Both the position numbers and the translations under genes were made by a program. This document shows positions 37,246 through 46,606 of a stretch of 64,000 bases of DNA, piece by piece. Source of the stretch: Desulfovibrio sp. X2. GTDB lineage: Bacteria; Desulfobacterota; Desulfovibrionia; Desulfovibrionales; Desulfovibrionaceae. Where the stretch lies: assembly GCF_000422205.1 (NCBI RefSeq), contig NZ_ATHV01000064.1:186001-250000 (forward strand), in the 5' to 3' direction. The notes beneath the pieces were generated by a model. It made no database searches and had not been told where the DNA came from. It worked only from the letters and a program-made list of their open reading frames with translations. How positions within the stretch are numbered: the first letter of the stretch is position 1; each line of letters opens with the position of its first letter.

Positions 37246-37395
37246 AAAACCTCCGCCCGGCCAGCCGGGGAGGCCGACCGGGCGGAGGGGCTGTTATGCG
37301 CCAGCATTGGCGCATGACAGGAGGGGGTAATGGAGACTTACCCCCTCCCGTCGACAAAATCCACAAAAAAGCTTCGGACCCCGAAGACTTTTTTT
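37246..37395. ncRNA. Candidate structured RNA: four consecutive hairpins in a gene-poor stretch
   Basis: The 787 bp from 36963 to 37749 holds no credible gene. Within it four hairpins stand in a row: CCTCCGCCCGG/CCGGGCGGAGG (37250-37288), ATGCGCCA/TGGCGCAT with flanking CTGT/ACAG (37291-37320), GGAGGGGGTAA/TTACCCCCTCC with a TGGAGAC loop (37320-37348), and CTTCGG/CCGAAG flanked by A6 and T7 (37363-37395). The last is a terminator in either direction. On the minus strand the first hairpin is followed by TTTTC, also terminator-like. No known RNA family is recognised and the strand is uncertain. Confidence 0.45.
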
Positions 37396-37492
37396 CATCG
37401 AATGCGCGGTCTTAGTGCCGCAACAAGATATCGGAGATCATGTCGGGAGCGTCCGCTGCGAAGCCGCCGCGCAGGGCGCGCGGCAGGGAGGG

Positions 37493-37550
37493 AAAAAAGT
37501 CGGGCCGCCGTCCGGGTGCGCTTCCCCCGTGCGCCCGGACGACGGCCCTT
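37493..37550 (-). terminator. Probable terminator downstream of the thioredoxin-like gene
   Basis: On the minus strand GGGCCG-CGTCCGGG and its near-perfect complement form a long stem with two mismatches, followed by a T-rich run (37493-37499). It lies about 200 bp after the thioredoxin-like gene. Confidence 0.65.
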
Positions 37551-37749
37551 TGAGACACCATGGCGGTCGAGAGACCGAAGCTATGGTGTGAATGCTACGC
37601 TGCCGGGGTCGGCTTCCCCCTCGCTGTCATAGGCCCATGCCCCGACGCGGCTGCGTCGGCCGGTCCCGCCGCGGACTGCCCGCGAACGGCCGGATATGTT
37701 CTGCGATACCGAAACCGGCAGCATAATCTCGTGGCGCGATTTCGCGCTG

Positions 37750-38115
37750 TCAAAGAACCCGGCTGAGATCCGCGAACCCCTGGTTTCTGTCGGAGCGCCC
37801 CCCCAGGCACTCCTGGACGAACCTGCACAGGGATCCCGATCCAGCCTCCCCCAGGTAGCGGTCCCGCTCTTTTCCCCCATGGTAGAGCAGGAAGGTCGGC
37901 GTTCCGAGGACGTTGAACCTGCTGCGTGCCGCAGGCATTTCGTCCTCTCCGAGGATCACGACCTGAAGCCGCTCCCCGAACCGTTCCGCCACCATGCCCA
38001 GGGCTTCCAGCTGCTTCGCGGCCCTCTCCCTGCTCCCCAGGCAGGCTACGAGCACCGGCGTCGCGCCGTCCGAATCCTGAGCCGTGCTGTCAATCCCCCA
38101 AGAGACATCGGGCAT
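37750..38115 (-). CDS. Thioredoxin-fold protein without CxxC
   Basis: A 121-residue protein with a thioredoxin-like pattern: strand PVLVACLG, helix, strand LQVVILGEDE, then the cis-Pro segment NVLGTPTFLLYHGGKERDRYLG. The position of the redox CxxC is occupied by SRER-type residues, so it is probably not an oxidoreductase and may be a chaperone-like or binding member (compare HyaE/HupG-type proteins). The ATG at 38115 is preferred because GAGGGGGG precedes it by nine bases; in-frame ATGs at 38124 and 38169 exist. A sigma54-like promoter lies upstream. Confidence 0.62.
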   Translation of the reverse strand: MPDVSWGIDSTAQDSDGATPVLVACLGSRERAAKQLEALGMVAERFGERLQVVILGEDEMPAARSRFNVLGTPTFLLYHGGKERDRYLGEAGSGSLCRFVQECLGGRSDRNQGFADLSRVL

Positions 38116-38227
38116 GAAAATCATCCCCCCCTCGCACTCTGAAATAGCAACCGGTGTGCCAATCCGCATGGCAACTGCGACATTTTTGAAATAGTCAAAG
38201 AATTTATCACGTTATAAAAACAGAAAG

Positions 38228-38243
38228 TACAATGGCTATGCCA
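38228..38243 (-). promoter_or_regulatory. Sigma54 -24/-12-like promoter
   Basis: On the minus strand TGGCAT-A-GCCA-TTGTA fits TGGCAYR-N4-TTGCW with one mismatch (T for C in the -12 GC). Transcription would begin near 38217, upstream of the thioredoxin-like gene. The element overlaps a separate small inverted repeat, CTATGCC-N6-GGCATAG (38236-38255). Confidence 0.42.
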
Positions 38244-38258
38244 CGATAGGCATAGAAA

Positions 38259-38312
38259 ACATGTGACATGGCACATATGCGTGCCAGCGCACATGTGTGT
38301 CATGTCACATGT
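38259..38312. repeat. 12-bp inverted repeat after the sigma54 activator gene, possible activator site
   Basis: ACATGTGACATG (38259-38270) and CATGTCACATGT (38301-38312) are exact inverted repeats separated by 30 bp, which itself contains further TGTG/CACA-like half-sites. It begins four bases after the activator's stop codon and sits 30-70 bp upstream of the sigma54-like element. It could be an upstream activating sequence, a Crp-like site (TGTGT-N6-TCACA fits the right arm) or a hairpin. Confidence 0.6.
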
Positions 38313-38316
38313 ACGA

Positions 38317-40116
38317 TCAGCGGGAGACGATGCGCAGTTCGTCGAGTTTGCGGTAGAGCGTGCGGCGGGAGATGCCGAGCAGGCGGGCGGCCTTGGCCTT
38401 GTTCCAGTCGGTGCGGGCCAGGGCGTCGAGGAAGTCCGCGCGGCCGAGGTCGGCGGGTCTGCGTGCTCCCTCCCCCGAAACGGCCGCCGCATCGCCCGCT
38501 GTGCCGAAGAGCGCGCGAGGCTGGTTCGTGCCGTGGGCGAAGTCGGCCAGCTCCTGAGGCAGATCGTCCACCACCACCCTGCTGCCCCGGCTGAGCAGCG
38601 CGGCATGCTCGAGGGAGTGCTTGAGCTCGCGCACGTTGCCCGGCCAGGGATAGCGCATGAACAGGGCCAGGGCGGCCTCGTCCAGGCCGTCCAGGGACTT
38701 GCCGAAGGACTTGGCGAAATGGCGCAGGAAGTGGTCCGCCAGCAGGGGGACGTCCTCCTTGCGCTCACGCAAGGGGGGCAGGCGCACGACGACGACCTTC
38801 AGGCGGTAGTAGAGATCCTCGCGGAACTGGCCTTGGCGGACCTTGTCCAGGAGGTCCACGTTGGTCGCCGCGACCACGCGCACGTCGGCGCGGTAGGTGC
38901 GGTTGTCGCCCACGCGCTCGAACTCCTTGCGCTCGAGCCCCCGCAGCAGCTTCAGCTGGATGCGCGGCGAGATGTCGCCGATCTCGTCCAGGAAGATGGT
39001 CCCGCCCTCGGCGGCCTGAAAGCGTCCGGCCTTGTCCGAGACCGCGCCGGTGAAGGCCCCTTTGACATGGCCGAAGAGCTCGCTCTCGAGCAGGCTCTCG
39101 GACAGGGCCGAGCAGTTGACCTTGACGAGCGGCCCCTTGGCGCGGGGGCCGCCGTAGTGCAGCGCGTCCACCACCAGCTCCTTGCCCGTGCCCGACTCGC
39201 CGAGCACGAGGACCGTGGTGTCCACGGCCGCGAGCTGCTCGAGCAGGCCGTACACGGCCTGCATCTGCGGGCTCTTGCCGATGATGTTCTGGAAGCGGTG
39301 GCGCTCGGAGAGCTTGCGCTCCAGGTCGTCCAGGCGCGTGATGTCGCGCACCACGACCACGGCGCCGGAAAAGGTCCCCTGGTGGTCGAGCAGCGGCGAG
39401 GAGTTGGCCACCAGCACGCGCGGCAGGTCGTCCTGCAGGCAGTCGATGCGGAACTCGCTGACCCCCTCGCGGGAGCGCAGGGTCTGGCGCACGACCTCCA
39501 TCAGGGCCAGGCGCCAGGACTCCTGCCCCTCGGCCAGGCTGCGCCCGGGCTCGAGCGGCTCGCCGCCGCCGAGCATGTTCCGCGCGGCCTTGTTGGTGCG
39601 CACGATGTGGAAATCCTGGTCCACGGTCAGGATGCCGTCGGGGATGCTCTGGAAGACCGCCTCGAGGTTCAGGCGCAGGCTTTCCTTCTCGGAAGTCACC
39701 TGCAGAAGCGCCTCCTCGGCCACGCGGCGGGTGGTGATGTCGCGGCCCACGGCCTGGTACTCGGCCACGGCTCCGTCCTCGCCGAACAGGGCGCGCACGT
39801 TCCACTGCAGCCAGCGGGTGCGGCCGCCCGAGTCGAGCACGCGCTGCTCGAGGCTGCCGGTCGGCGCCTTGCCGGTCAGGCCGGAGAGGGAGAGGCGGAT
39901 GCGGGAACGATCGGAGACCGGAGCGAGCTCGAAGAAGCTCTGCGGAAGGGGCTCCCCGGCGCCGAAGAGCCGGCTGAAGGCCTGGTTGGCGAACGTCAGC
40001 GAGCCGTCGGGCAGGAAACGGCACACGGGCTCGCTCTGTCCCTCCACGATCTCGCGATACAGCGCCTCGTCCGACGCCTTGCTGTACTCCGCCATGTGCT
40101 CAAGCTCCGGCCGCAC
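38317..40116 (-). CDS. PAS-domain sigma54-dependent transcriptional activator
   Basis: A 599-residue enhancer-binding protein. Two PAS domains (about 10-130 and 150-270) precede an AAA+ domain with Walker A GESGTGKE, the sigma54-contact loop GAFTGA, and Walker [13 protein letters not shown] Fis-type helix-turn-helix ([20 protein letters not shown]) ends the protein. There is no receiver domain, so the signal must be sensed through PAS. The GTG start at 40116 has GAGGGGG five bases upstream; the frame further upstream encodes unrelated sequence. The nearest likely target is the thioredoxin-like gene directly downstream. Confidence 0.9.
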   Translation of the reverse strand: MRPELEHMAEYSKASDEALYREIVEGQSEPVCRFLPDGSLTFANQAFSRLFGAGEPLPQSFFELAPVSDRSRIRLSLSGLTGKAPTGSLEQRVLDSGGRTRWLQWNVRALFGEDGAVAEYQAVGRDITTRRVAEEALLQVTSEKESLRLNLEAVFQSIPDGILTVDQDFHIVRTNKAARNMLGGGEPLEPGRSLAEGQESWRLALMEVVRQTLRSREGVSEFRIDCLQDDLPRVLVANSSPLLDHQGTFSGAVVVVRDITRLDDLERKLSERHRFQNIIGKSPQMQAVYGLLEQLAAVDTTVLVLGESGTGKELVVDALHYGGPRAKGPLVKVNCSALSESLLESELFGHVKGAFTGAVSDKAGRFQAAEGGTIFLDEIGDISPRIQLKLLRGLERKEFERVGDNRTYRADVRVVAATNVDLLDKVRQGQFREDLYYRLKVVVVRLPPLRERKEDVPLLADHFLRHFAKSFGKSLDGLDEAALALFMRYPWPGNVRELKHSLEHAALLSRGSRVVVDDLPQELADFAHGTNQPRALFGTAGDAAAVSGEGARRPADLGRADFLDALARTDWNKAKAARLLGISRRTLYRKLDELRIVSR

Positions 40117-40339
40117 GTGAACCCCCTCGGCTGCCGCGCCCCACGCCGCACTGCCTACCCGATGCGGCGATGCGGCGCAAGGACAGGAGTGCCGGGGCGG
40201 AGAGCCCCCGATGGACTTCAAGGGGAATATCGTCTATGAAACTTCTCTTCATCCGCCCCAGGCGCACGCCCGGCCTCCCGCGCCGACACGGCCGCGCCCC
40301 CGGGGACGAGCCATTCTTCACCCAAGGACGACGAACGCT

Positions 40340-41623
40340 ATGGACACCAAGAAGGCCCTGCTGACCATCGACGGCAAGACCCTCGAGCTGCCCCTCCTCG
40401 AAGGAACGGAAGGAGAGCGGGCCATCGACATCACCTCCCTGCGCAGGGAGACGGGCCTCATCACCTACGATCCGGGCTTCGCCAACACGGGCTCCTGCCG
40501 GAGCAAGATCACCTTCGTGGACGGCGAGAAAGGCATCCTGCGCTACCGAGGCTACCCCATCGAGGAGCTGGCCGAGCACAGCTCGTTCATCGAGACGGCC
40601 ATGCTGCTCATCTTCGGCGAGCTGCCCACGCAGCCCGAGCGCGCCGCGTTCCGCGACATGCTTTCCGCCCAGGAGCTCCTGCACGAGGACCTGCTGCACC
40701 ACTTCGAGGGCTTCCCGCCCTACGGCCAGCCCATGTCCATCCTCTCGGCGGTCATCAACTCGTTCGCCAGCTACTACCCGGACCTCCTGGACATCCAGAC
40801 CGACGAGGAGTTCCGCCTGGCCGTGGCCAAGATCATCTCCAAGGTGCGGACCATCTCGGCCTTCGCCTACAGGAAATCGATGGGCCGCCCCTTCATGTAT
40901 CCCGATCCGAACCGCAGCTACTGCTCGAACTTCCTGCACATGATGTTCTCCATCCCCTACAAGGAGTTCGAGCCGACCCGCGCCCAGATCAAGGCCCTCT
41001 CGCTCTTCCTGGTCATGCACGCGGACCACGAGCAGAACTGCTCCTGCTCCACGGTGCGCATGGTCTGCTCATCGCAGGCCAACCTCTTCGCCTCCATCGC
41101 GGCGGGCATCTGCGCTCTGTGGGGCAGGCTGCACGGCGGGGCCAACGCGGCCGTCATCGAGATGCTCGAGAACATCAACGCCGGCCGCCTCACGGTCAAG
41201 GACTACATCGAGAAGGTGAAGCGCCGCGAGATGCGGCTCATGGGCTTCGGCCACCGCGTCTACAAGAGCTTCGACCCGCGCGCCAAGATCCTCAAGAAGG
41301 CCGCGCACAAGCTGCTGCACGACCAGGACATGACCGGCGACCCGCTGATCGAGATCGCCCAGGAGCTCGAGGCCACGGCCATGTCCGACGACTTCTTCAT
41401 CGAACGCAGCCTCTATCCCAACGTGGACTTCTACTCCGGCATCATCCTGCGCACCCTGGGCATCCCGGTGAGCATGTACCCGGTCATGTTCGCCATCGGC
41501 CGCATGCCGGGCTGGATCGCCCACTGGTACGAGGAGTCGCGCGCAGGCGGCAAGATCCACCGCCCCCGCCAGGTCTACATGGGCCCGGCGGAGCGCAAGT
41601 ACCGCTCCATCGAGGAGCGCTAA
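40340..41623 (+). CDS. gltA: Citrate synthase
   Basis: Condenses acetyl-CoA and oxaloacetate. The 427 residues match the type II (hexameric) length. Catalytic residues are in VMHADHEQNCS (His), GFGHRVYKSFDPRA (His) and YPNVDFYSG (Asp). The N-terminal GLITYDPGFANTGSC and CRSKITFVDG segments are typical. The ATG at 40340 starts the conserved region (MDTKKALLTIDGK); only AAGGA about 12 bases upstream serves as a binding site. It is divergent from the sigma54 activator across 223 bp and followed by a terminator. Confidence 0.96.
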   Translation: MDTKKALLTIDGKTLELPLLEGTEGERAIDITSLRRETGLITYDPGFANTGSCRSKITFVDGEKGILRYRGYPIEELAEHSSFIETAMLLIFGELPTQPERAAFRDMLSAQELLHEDLLHHFEGFPPYGQPMSILSAVINSFASYYPDLLDIQTDEEFRLAVAKIISKVRTISAFAYRKSMGRPFMYPDPNRSYCSNFLHMMFSIPYKEFEPTRAQIKALSLFLVMHADHEQNCSCSTVRMVCSSQANLFASIAAGICALWGRLHGGANAAVIEMLENINAGRLTVKDYIEKVKRREMRLMGFGHRVYKSFDPRAKILKKAAHKLLHDQDMTGDPLIEIAQELEATAMSDDFFIERSLYPNVDFYSGIILRTLGIPVSMYPVMFAIGRMPGWIAHWYEESRAGGKIHRPRQVYMGPAERKYRSIEER

Positions 41624-41658
41624 CCCGCCTCCCCTTCAGGAAGGCTTCCTGCACGACG

Positions 41659-41694
41659 AAGCCGCGCGGTTCCATGAGCCGCGCGGCTTTTTTT
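41659..41694. terminator. Rho-independent terminator after citrate synthase
   Basis: AAGCCGCGCGG and CCGCGCGGCTT form a perfect 11-bp stem with a 9-base loop, followed by TTTTT. It lies between convergent genes and mainly serves gltA. Confidence 0.92.
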
Positions 41695-41734
41695 CGCGTT
41701 CCGGCCCCGGCGGCCGGGAGATATGCGGTCGTCC

Positions 41735-42589
41735 TCAAAGCGCCGTGCGCACGGCGGCGAAATCGTCCTCCCCGTGTCCCGCCTCCGCGGCCCGCGCGAA
41801 GACCTCGCGCGCCGCGCGCAGGGAGGGCGCGGCCGCGTTCACGGCGTCGGCCTGCTGCACGGCGAAGGTCAGGTCCTTCAGCATGTGCTTGAGCGGGAAC
41901 TGCACGGGGTATTCCCCCTGCACGAGCATGTCGCGCTTGAGCTGGAAGAGCCCGCAGGAGAGCGGCCCGGCCAGCACGACCTCGAGCATGGACTCCACGG
42001 AGAGGCCGCCCTTCTCACCCAGCGCGAGCATCTCGCCGAGCCCTTCCATCATCACGGCCAGGAGCTGGTTCACGGCCAGCTTCATCATCGTGCCCGCCCC
42101 CGCGGGGCCGCAGTGCACGACCTTCCAGCCCATGGTCAGGAGCAGCGGCTCCCAGCGCTCCACGGCCACATCCTCACCGCCCGCCAGAATGACCAGCGAG
42201 CCGTCCTGGGCCGGTTTCTTGGAGCCGGAGACCGGGGCGTCGATGAAAGTGCAGTCCAGCGCGGCCAGCCGGGCGGCGAGCGCCGTGGTGTAGGCCACGG
42301 AGACGGTGCTCATGTTGATGAGCGTCTTGCCCCGAAGCCCGTCCTCCCCGACGCCGTGGGGGCCGAAGAGCATGGCGTCGCAGGCTTCCGGGCCGGTGAG
42401 CATGGTGATGAGGGCGTCCGCGCCCGCCGCGCACTCCGCCGGGGTGGCCGCCACGGCCACGTTCAGGCGCTCGAGCTCGGCCACCTGGCGGGGCGTGCGG
42501 TTGTAGACGGTCACGTCGTATCCCTTGCGGGCCACGTTGGCGCTCATGGCCTGGCCCATGATCCCAAGACCGAAGAATCCGACTCGCAT
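41735..42589 (-). CDS. NAD(P)-dependent beta-hydroxyacid dehydrogenase (HIBADH/GLYR family)
   Basis: A 284-residue enzyme of the 3-hydroxyisobutyrate dehydrogenase / tartronate semialdehyde reductase / succinic semialdehyde reductase family. The Rossmann motif GFFGLGIMGQAMSANVARKG, the substrate loop DAPVSGSKKPAQDG and the catalytic Lys region MMKLAVNQLL are all present. Substrate cannot be told from sequence. GGAGGAG lies four bases before the ATG at 42589. It is divergent from terC. Confidence 0.9.
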   Translation of the reverse strand: MRVGFFGLGIMGQAMSANVARKGYDVTVYNRTPRQVAELERLNVAVAATPAECAAGADALITMLTGPEACDAMLFGPHGVGEDGLRGKTLINMSTVSVAYTTALAARLAALDCTFIDAPVSGSKKPAQDGSLVILAGGEDVAVERWEPLLLTMGWKVVHCGPAGAGTMMKLAVNQLLAVMMEGLGEMLALGEKGGLSVESMLEVVLAGPLSCGLFQLKRDMLVQGEYPVQFPLKHMLKDLTFAVQQADAVNAAAPSLRAAREVFARAAEAGHGEDDFAAVRTAL

Positions 42590-42680
42590 TCCGCTCCTCC
42601 TTGCCGCCGACTTTTTTTTCTGCGAAACAGTACCATACCGATTTCCTTCTGATAACCCCTGAAAAAGAGGTCCGGCCGCA

Positions 42681-43442
42681 ATGCATTGGCTCTCCGTGGA
42701 CACCCTGGCCGCCCTGCTGACCCTGACGGCGCTCGAGATCGTCCTCGGAATGGACAACATCGTCTTCGTCGTGGTCGTCACCAGCCGCCTGCCCCAGGGC
42801 CGCCGCGAGACGGCGCGCAGGCTCGGCATGGCCATGGCCATGCTCACCCGGCTGGCCCTGCTCTTCGCCATCAGCCGCATCATGCGGCTTTCCTCCCCGC
42901 TCTTCTCGGTCCTTCACCACGCCGTGACCGCGCGCGACCTCGTGCTCCTGCTCGGCGGGCTCTTCCTGCTCTACAAGGGCACGGCCGAGATCCACGACAA
43001 GCTCGAGGGCGAGAACGGCTCCGAGCCGAGGGCGGGCCGGGGCAGACTGGGCACGGCCGGGGCGGTGGCGCAGATCGCGATCCTGGACATCGTCTTCTCC
43101 CTGGACTCGGTGATCACGGCCGTGGGCATGGCCCGCGACCTGTGGGTCATGTCCGCGGCCATCGTCGCGGCCGTGGCGGTCATGCTCTTCTTCGCCCGCG
43201 TCGTGAGCGACTTCGTCTCGAACCACCCGACGCTGCAGATGCTGGCCTTCGCCTTCCTGCTGCTGGTCGGCGTCTTCCTGGTGGCCGAAGGGCTCGGCCA
43301 GCACATCGACCGCGCCTACATCTACTTCGCCATGGCCTTCTCGCTCTTCGTGGAGACCCTGAACATACGGATGCGCAGAAAACGGGAAAACGGCTCCCAT
43401 GGCCGTGGCGCGGGACGGAGCCGGCGCCGCGGCGGTCGTTGA
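42681..43442 (+). CDS. TerC-family membrane protein
   Basis: A 253-residue polytopic protein with about seven spans. The signature acidic motifs [13 protein letters not shown] (about residue 17) and [16 protein letters not shown] (about residue 139) place it in the TerC family, implicated in Mn2+ export and metalation of secreted proteins; the original link is tellurite resistance. A basic Arg-rich tail follows the last span. It is the first of a rightward set with the DUF1499 and YjbQ genes. Confidence 0.9.
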   Translation: MHWLSVDTLAALLTLTALEIVLGMDNIVFVVVVTSRLPQGRRETARRLGMAMAMLTRLALLFAISRIMRLSSPLFSVLHHAVTARDLVLLLGGLFLLYKGTAEIHDKLEGENGSEPRAGRGRLGTAGAVAQIAILDIVFSLDSVITAVGMARDLWVMSAAIVAAVAVMLFFARVVSDFVSNHPTLQMLAFAFLLLVGVFLVAEGLGQHIDRAYIYFAMAFSLFVETLNIRMRRKRENGSHGRGAGRSRRRGGR

Positions 43443-43486
43443 CTGCGCCGCGCGCCTCTGCGATAGCTCTGCCTGGAGACCATACC

Positions 43487-43882
43487 GTGTCGGAGAACCT
43501 GCCGCCCTGCCCCGAAAGCCCCAACTGCGTCTCGAGCCAGGAGACGAGGCCCGAGAGGCGCGTCGCGCCCATCGCCTTCGCCTGCCCGGCCGGGGAGGCC
43601 GCCATGGCCCTGCGCAAGGCCGTCGAGGCGACGCGCGGGCTGCTCGTCGTTTCCAACGAGGAGGAACTGCGGGCGCAGTACCGCAGCAGGCTCGGCTTCG
43701 TGGACGACGTGCGATGCATCGTCGATGCCTCCTCCGGCCTGATCCACATACGCTCCGCCTCGCGCCTGGGATGGTGGGATCTCGGCGTCAACCGGCGGCG
43801 CGTGGAGCGGATCAGACGGGAGTTCGCGCGTATCGCGCCTTCGGCCGACCAAACCGCAACCGGGAAAAAGGACGCGAAATGA
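43487..43882 (+). CDS. DUF1499 family protein
   Basis: A 131-residue protein of unknown function with the DUF1499 pattern: [11 protein letters not shown] near the N-terminus, [32 protein letters not shown]. It starts at GTG 43487 after GGAG with eight bases spacing, 44 bp from terC, and overlaps the next gene by four bases (ATGA). No signal peptide is seen, unlike many lipoprotein members. Confidence 0.85.
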   Translation: MSENLPPCPESPNCVSSQETRPERRVAPIAFACPAGEAAMALRKAVEATRGLLVVSNEEELRAQYRSRLGFVDDVRCIVDASSGLIHIRSASRLGWWDLGVNRRRVERIRREFARIAPSADQTATGKKDAK

Positions 43883-44298
43883 AATCCTTCCGCAAGGAAC
43901 TGTGGTTCGAGATACCCAAACGCCGGGCCTTCATAAACATCACCGGACAGTGCGAGGAGGCCCTCGCCGAGTCCGGCATCAAGGAAGGCCTGATGCTGGT
44001 CAACGCCATGCACATCACGGCCAGCGTGTTCATCAACGACGACGAGCCCGGACTGCACCAGGACTACGAGGACTGGCTCGAGGAGCTGGCGCCGCACGAG
44101 CCCGTCGCGCACTACCGGCACAACCGCACCGGCGAGGACAACGGCGACGCGCACCTCAAGCGCCAGGTCATGGGCCGCGAGGTGGTCGTGGCCGTGACCG
44201 AGGGCAAGCTCGACTTCGGCACCTGGGAGCGCATCTTCTACGGCGAGTTCGACGGCAGACGCAGGAAAAGGGTGCTGATCAAGATCATCGGCAGCTAG
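43879..44298 (+). CDS. YjbQ/UPF0047 family protein
   Basis: A 139-residue protein of the conserved YjbQ family; some members have thiamine-phosphate synthase-like activity in vitro, but the main role is unknown. Family features are [25 protein letters not shown] and [13 protein letters not shown]-like sequence ([13 protein letters not shown]), then [19 protein letters not shown]. The start overlaps the DUF1499 stop (ATGA), with AAGGA upstream. The 240 bp downstream holds two hairpins, at 44342-44362 and 44373-44420, but no gene. Confidence 0.88.
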   Translation: MKSFRKELWFEIPKRRAFINITGQCEEALAESGIKEGLMLVNAMHITASVFINDDEPGLHQDYEDWLEELAPHEPVAHYRHNRTGEDNGDAHLKRQVMGREVVVAVTEGKLDFGTWERIFYGEFDGRRRKRVLIKIIGS

Positions 44299-44538
44299 CC
44301 GCGCCGCACACGCCGAACGCAACAACGCGACAAACGCGACGGACCGGCCTGAACGGCCGGTCGGCAGAACCGGCGCGCCCCGGGGCATTCGCCGCACTCC
44401 GCGGCCTGCCCGGGGCGCGCAGGACTTTCACGCCGCAATTCGGAGCGGATATTCCGTGCGACGCAGCGCCCGGGCCCTCGACCAACGAGGGCCGACCACG
44501 GCCTGAACGCGCCGTCCACCACACGAGGAGAGAGAATC

Positions 44539-45723
44539 GTGGCCTTCGATTTCGACCGCATCATCGAGCGCAGGGGAACGGATTGCGAGAAGTGGGACGG
44601 GCTCGCCGGACTTTTCGGCGTCGACGGGCCGGACGTGCTGCCCCTGTGGGTGGCGGACATGGACTTCGCCGCGCCGCCCGCGGTGGTCGAGGCCCTCTGC
44701 GCGCGCGCAGCGCACGGCGTGTACGGCTACACGGCCATGCTTCCGCAGTTCTTCGCGGCCACGGCCTCCTGGATGCGCCGCCGCCACGGCTGGGAGGTGG
44801 AGCCCGAATGGATACGCTATGCCCCGGGCGTGGTGGCGGGACTCTCCATGTGCATCCAGGCCCTGACCGAGCCGGGCGACAAGGTCCTCTTCCAGTCGCC
44901 GGTCTATCCGCCCATCTTCCTGAGCATAGAGCGCAACGGCCGCGTTCCGGTGAACAACCGGCTGGCGATACGGGAGGACGGAAAGGGGCGGCACTACGAG
45001 ATGGACTTCGACGACCTCGAGAAGAAACTCGCCTCCGGCGTGAAGCTGGCCGTGCTGTGCAGCCCGCACAACCCCGCAGGCCGCGTCTGGCGCAACGACG
45101 AGCTCTCCCGCTTCGTCGAGCTCTGCCTGCGCCACGGCGCGACGCCCGTGTCCGACGAGATCCACCACGACCTCGTCTTCGCGCCGCACAGGCACACGGT
45201 GCTGGCCGCGCTCTCGCCCGAGGCGGCCGACGCCTGCGTGGTCTGCTGCGCGCCGAGCAAGACCTTCAACATCGCAGGGCTGCAGACCTCCAACGTGATC
45301 ATCAAGAACCCCGAAATCCGCACGCGCTTCATGCGGGCCCAGGCGGCCAACGCGGTCTTCGACCCCAACCCCTTCGGGGTGGAGGCGCTGAAGGCCGCCT
45401 ACACCGAGGGCGAGCCCTGGCTCGATGCCTTGCTGGCCTACCTCACGGCCAACCTCGACCATCTGCGCTCCCGCCTCGCGGCCGAGCTGCCCGGCGTCAC
45501 CCTCTTCCCGGCAGAGGCCATGCACCTGGCCTGGATAGACTGCTCCGGCCTCGGGCTTTCGGACCAGGAGCTGGAGAAGAAGCTCCTGCACGAAGCAAGG
45601 CTCGTGCTGAACATGGGGCCTCGGTTCGGGCCGGGCGGCGAGGGCTTCGTGCGGCTCAACTTCGCCTGCCCCCGCGCCACCCTCGACGCGGGCATCGACC
45701 GCTTCGTGCGCGCCCTAGGCTAG
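44539..45723 (+). CDS. MalY/PatB-family pyridoxal-phosphate aminotransferase or C-S lyase
   Basis: A 394-residue fold-type I PLP enzyme. The N-terminal WDGLAGLFGVDGPDVLPLWV with ADMDF is typical of MalY/PatB cystathionine beta-lyases. The PLP Lys is in APSKTFNIAGLQ, with CSPHNPAGRVW and SDEIHHDLVF upstream. It likely cleaves C-S bonds of cystathionine or cysteine, releasing homocysteine or sulfide. The start is GTG 44539 after GAGGAGAGAG. It overlaps the convergent HD-GYP gene by four bases. Confidence 0.9.
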   Translation: MAFDFDRIIERRGTDCEKWDGLAGLFGVDGPDVLPLWVADMDFAAPPAVVEALCARAAHGVYGYTAMLPQFFAATASWMRRRHGWEVEPEWIRYAPGVVAGLSMCIQALTEPGDKVLFQSPVYPPIFLSIERNGRVPVNNRLAIREDGKGRHYEMDFDDLEKKLASGVKLAVLCSPHNPAGRVWRNDELSRFVELCLRHGATPVSDEIHHDLVFAPHRHTVLAALSPEAADACVVCCAPSKTFNIAGLQTSNVIIKNPEIRTRFMRAQAANAVFDPNPFGVEALKAAYTEGEPWLDALLAYLTANLDHLRSRLAAELPGVTLFPAEAMHLAWIDCSGLGLSDQELEKKLLHEARLVLNMGPRFGPGGEGFVRLNFACPRATLDAGIDRFVRALG

Positions 45724-46460
45724 ACGCCCGGCCCTGTGCCCAGATCGACCCGTCCCGCAAAGAAGGCGCGCGCCGTGTCCGCCGTGCGGGAGAGGGCCTC
45801 GACCACGCGGGGATCGAACTGTCCGCCCGCGCAGCGCGCCACCTCGGCCAGTGCCTCGTCGAAGGTGAGCGGCGCGCGGTAGGCGCGCGCCTGGAGCATG
45901 GCGGAGAGGGAATCCGCCACCGCGATGATGCGCGCGCCGAGCGGAACGGCCTCCCCGGCCAGTCCGTGGGGATAGCCCCGCCCGTCGTAGCGCTCGTGGT
46001 GGTGCAGGATCATCTCCGCGACCCCGGCCGCGCGCAGGCAGCCCACCGGCTGCACGATGGCGTGGCCGGTCACGGGATGCAGGCGCACCAGGGCCCATTC
46101 ATCGGGCGTGAGCGGCCCGGGCTTGCGCAGCACGGCGTCGGGCAGACCGATCTTGCCTATGTCGTGCAGGTGCCCGGCCACGTGCACGGCCTGCACCATC
46201 GCGGCGGAAAGCCCCATGCTCCCGGCCAGGAGCTCGGAAAGCACGGCGACCTCGTCGGAATGCTCGCGCGTGAAGCTGTCGCGCGCGTCGATGGCCGCGC
46301 CCAGCGCCTCGGCCATCTCGTGCAGCGGAAGCATGGACTGCGCGCAACCGGATCCGCCGCAGCCGCCGTCGCCCCGGCACGGCTGTACCTTCGCGGCGGG
46401 ACATCCCCCGCCCTGGCCTCCGGCCGCTGCGAGCGCCCGGACTATGATCCTCGGTTCCAT
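45720..46460 (-). CDS. HD-GYP domain protein, putative c-di-GMP phosphodiesterase
   Basis: A 246-residue protein that is almost entirely an HD-GYP domain (about 45-235): HLHDIGKIGLP for the HD metal site and HHERYDGRGYPHGL for the GYP motif, with DSLSAMLQARAYR after it. The first 45 residues are Gly/Cys-rich (CPAAK, CRGDGGCGGSGC) and might bind metal. There is no recognisable sensor domain. Its upstream gap contains a Fur-like palindrome. Confidence 0.85.
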   Translation of the reverse strand: MEPRIIVRALAAAGGQGGGCPAAKVQPCRGDGGCGGSGCAQSMLPLHEMAEALGAAIDARDSFTREHSDEVAVLSELLAGSMGLSAAMVQAVHVAGHLHDIGKIGLPDAVLRKPGPLTPDEWALVRLHPVTGHAIVQPVGCLRAAGVAEMILHHHERYDGRGYPHGLAGEAVPLGARIIAVADSLSAMLQARAYRAPLTFDEALAEVARCAGGQFDPRVVEALSRTADTARAFFAGRVDLGTGPGV

Positions 46461-46606
46461 CGTCCCCTCCCTTCGTGTCGCGGCATCGCCCCCGCGTCCA
46501 GGTCCGCCTCACCGGCCTGTTCGGACTTTCGGCCTGACCGGTCTGATGCACCAGTCGCTTGATACCGCCGCGCAGAGTGAAAGCGTTGCTGCACAGCGTC
46601 TTTTAA

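Noticed and set aside
37040-37250. Cobalamin or c-di-GMP-I riboswitch
   Set aside because: Short matches (ACGCAAAGC, GAAGCCCGG) occur but the surrounding conserved elements and pairing of either family are absent, and no gene lies just downstream on the plus strand.
38259-38312. Rho-independent terminator of the sigma54 activator gene
   Set aside because: The inverted repeat has a 30-base interior and no T-tract on the minus strand; an operator is a better explanation.
44299-44538. Riboswitch upstream of the MalY/PatB gene
   Set aside because: Two hairpins are present but no SAM, cysteine or other known consensus could be recognised, and neither has a T-tract.
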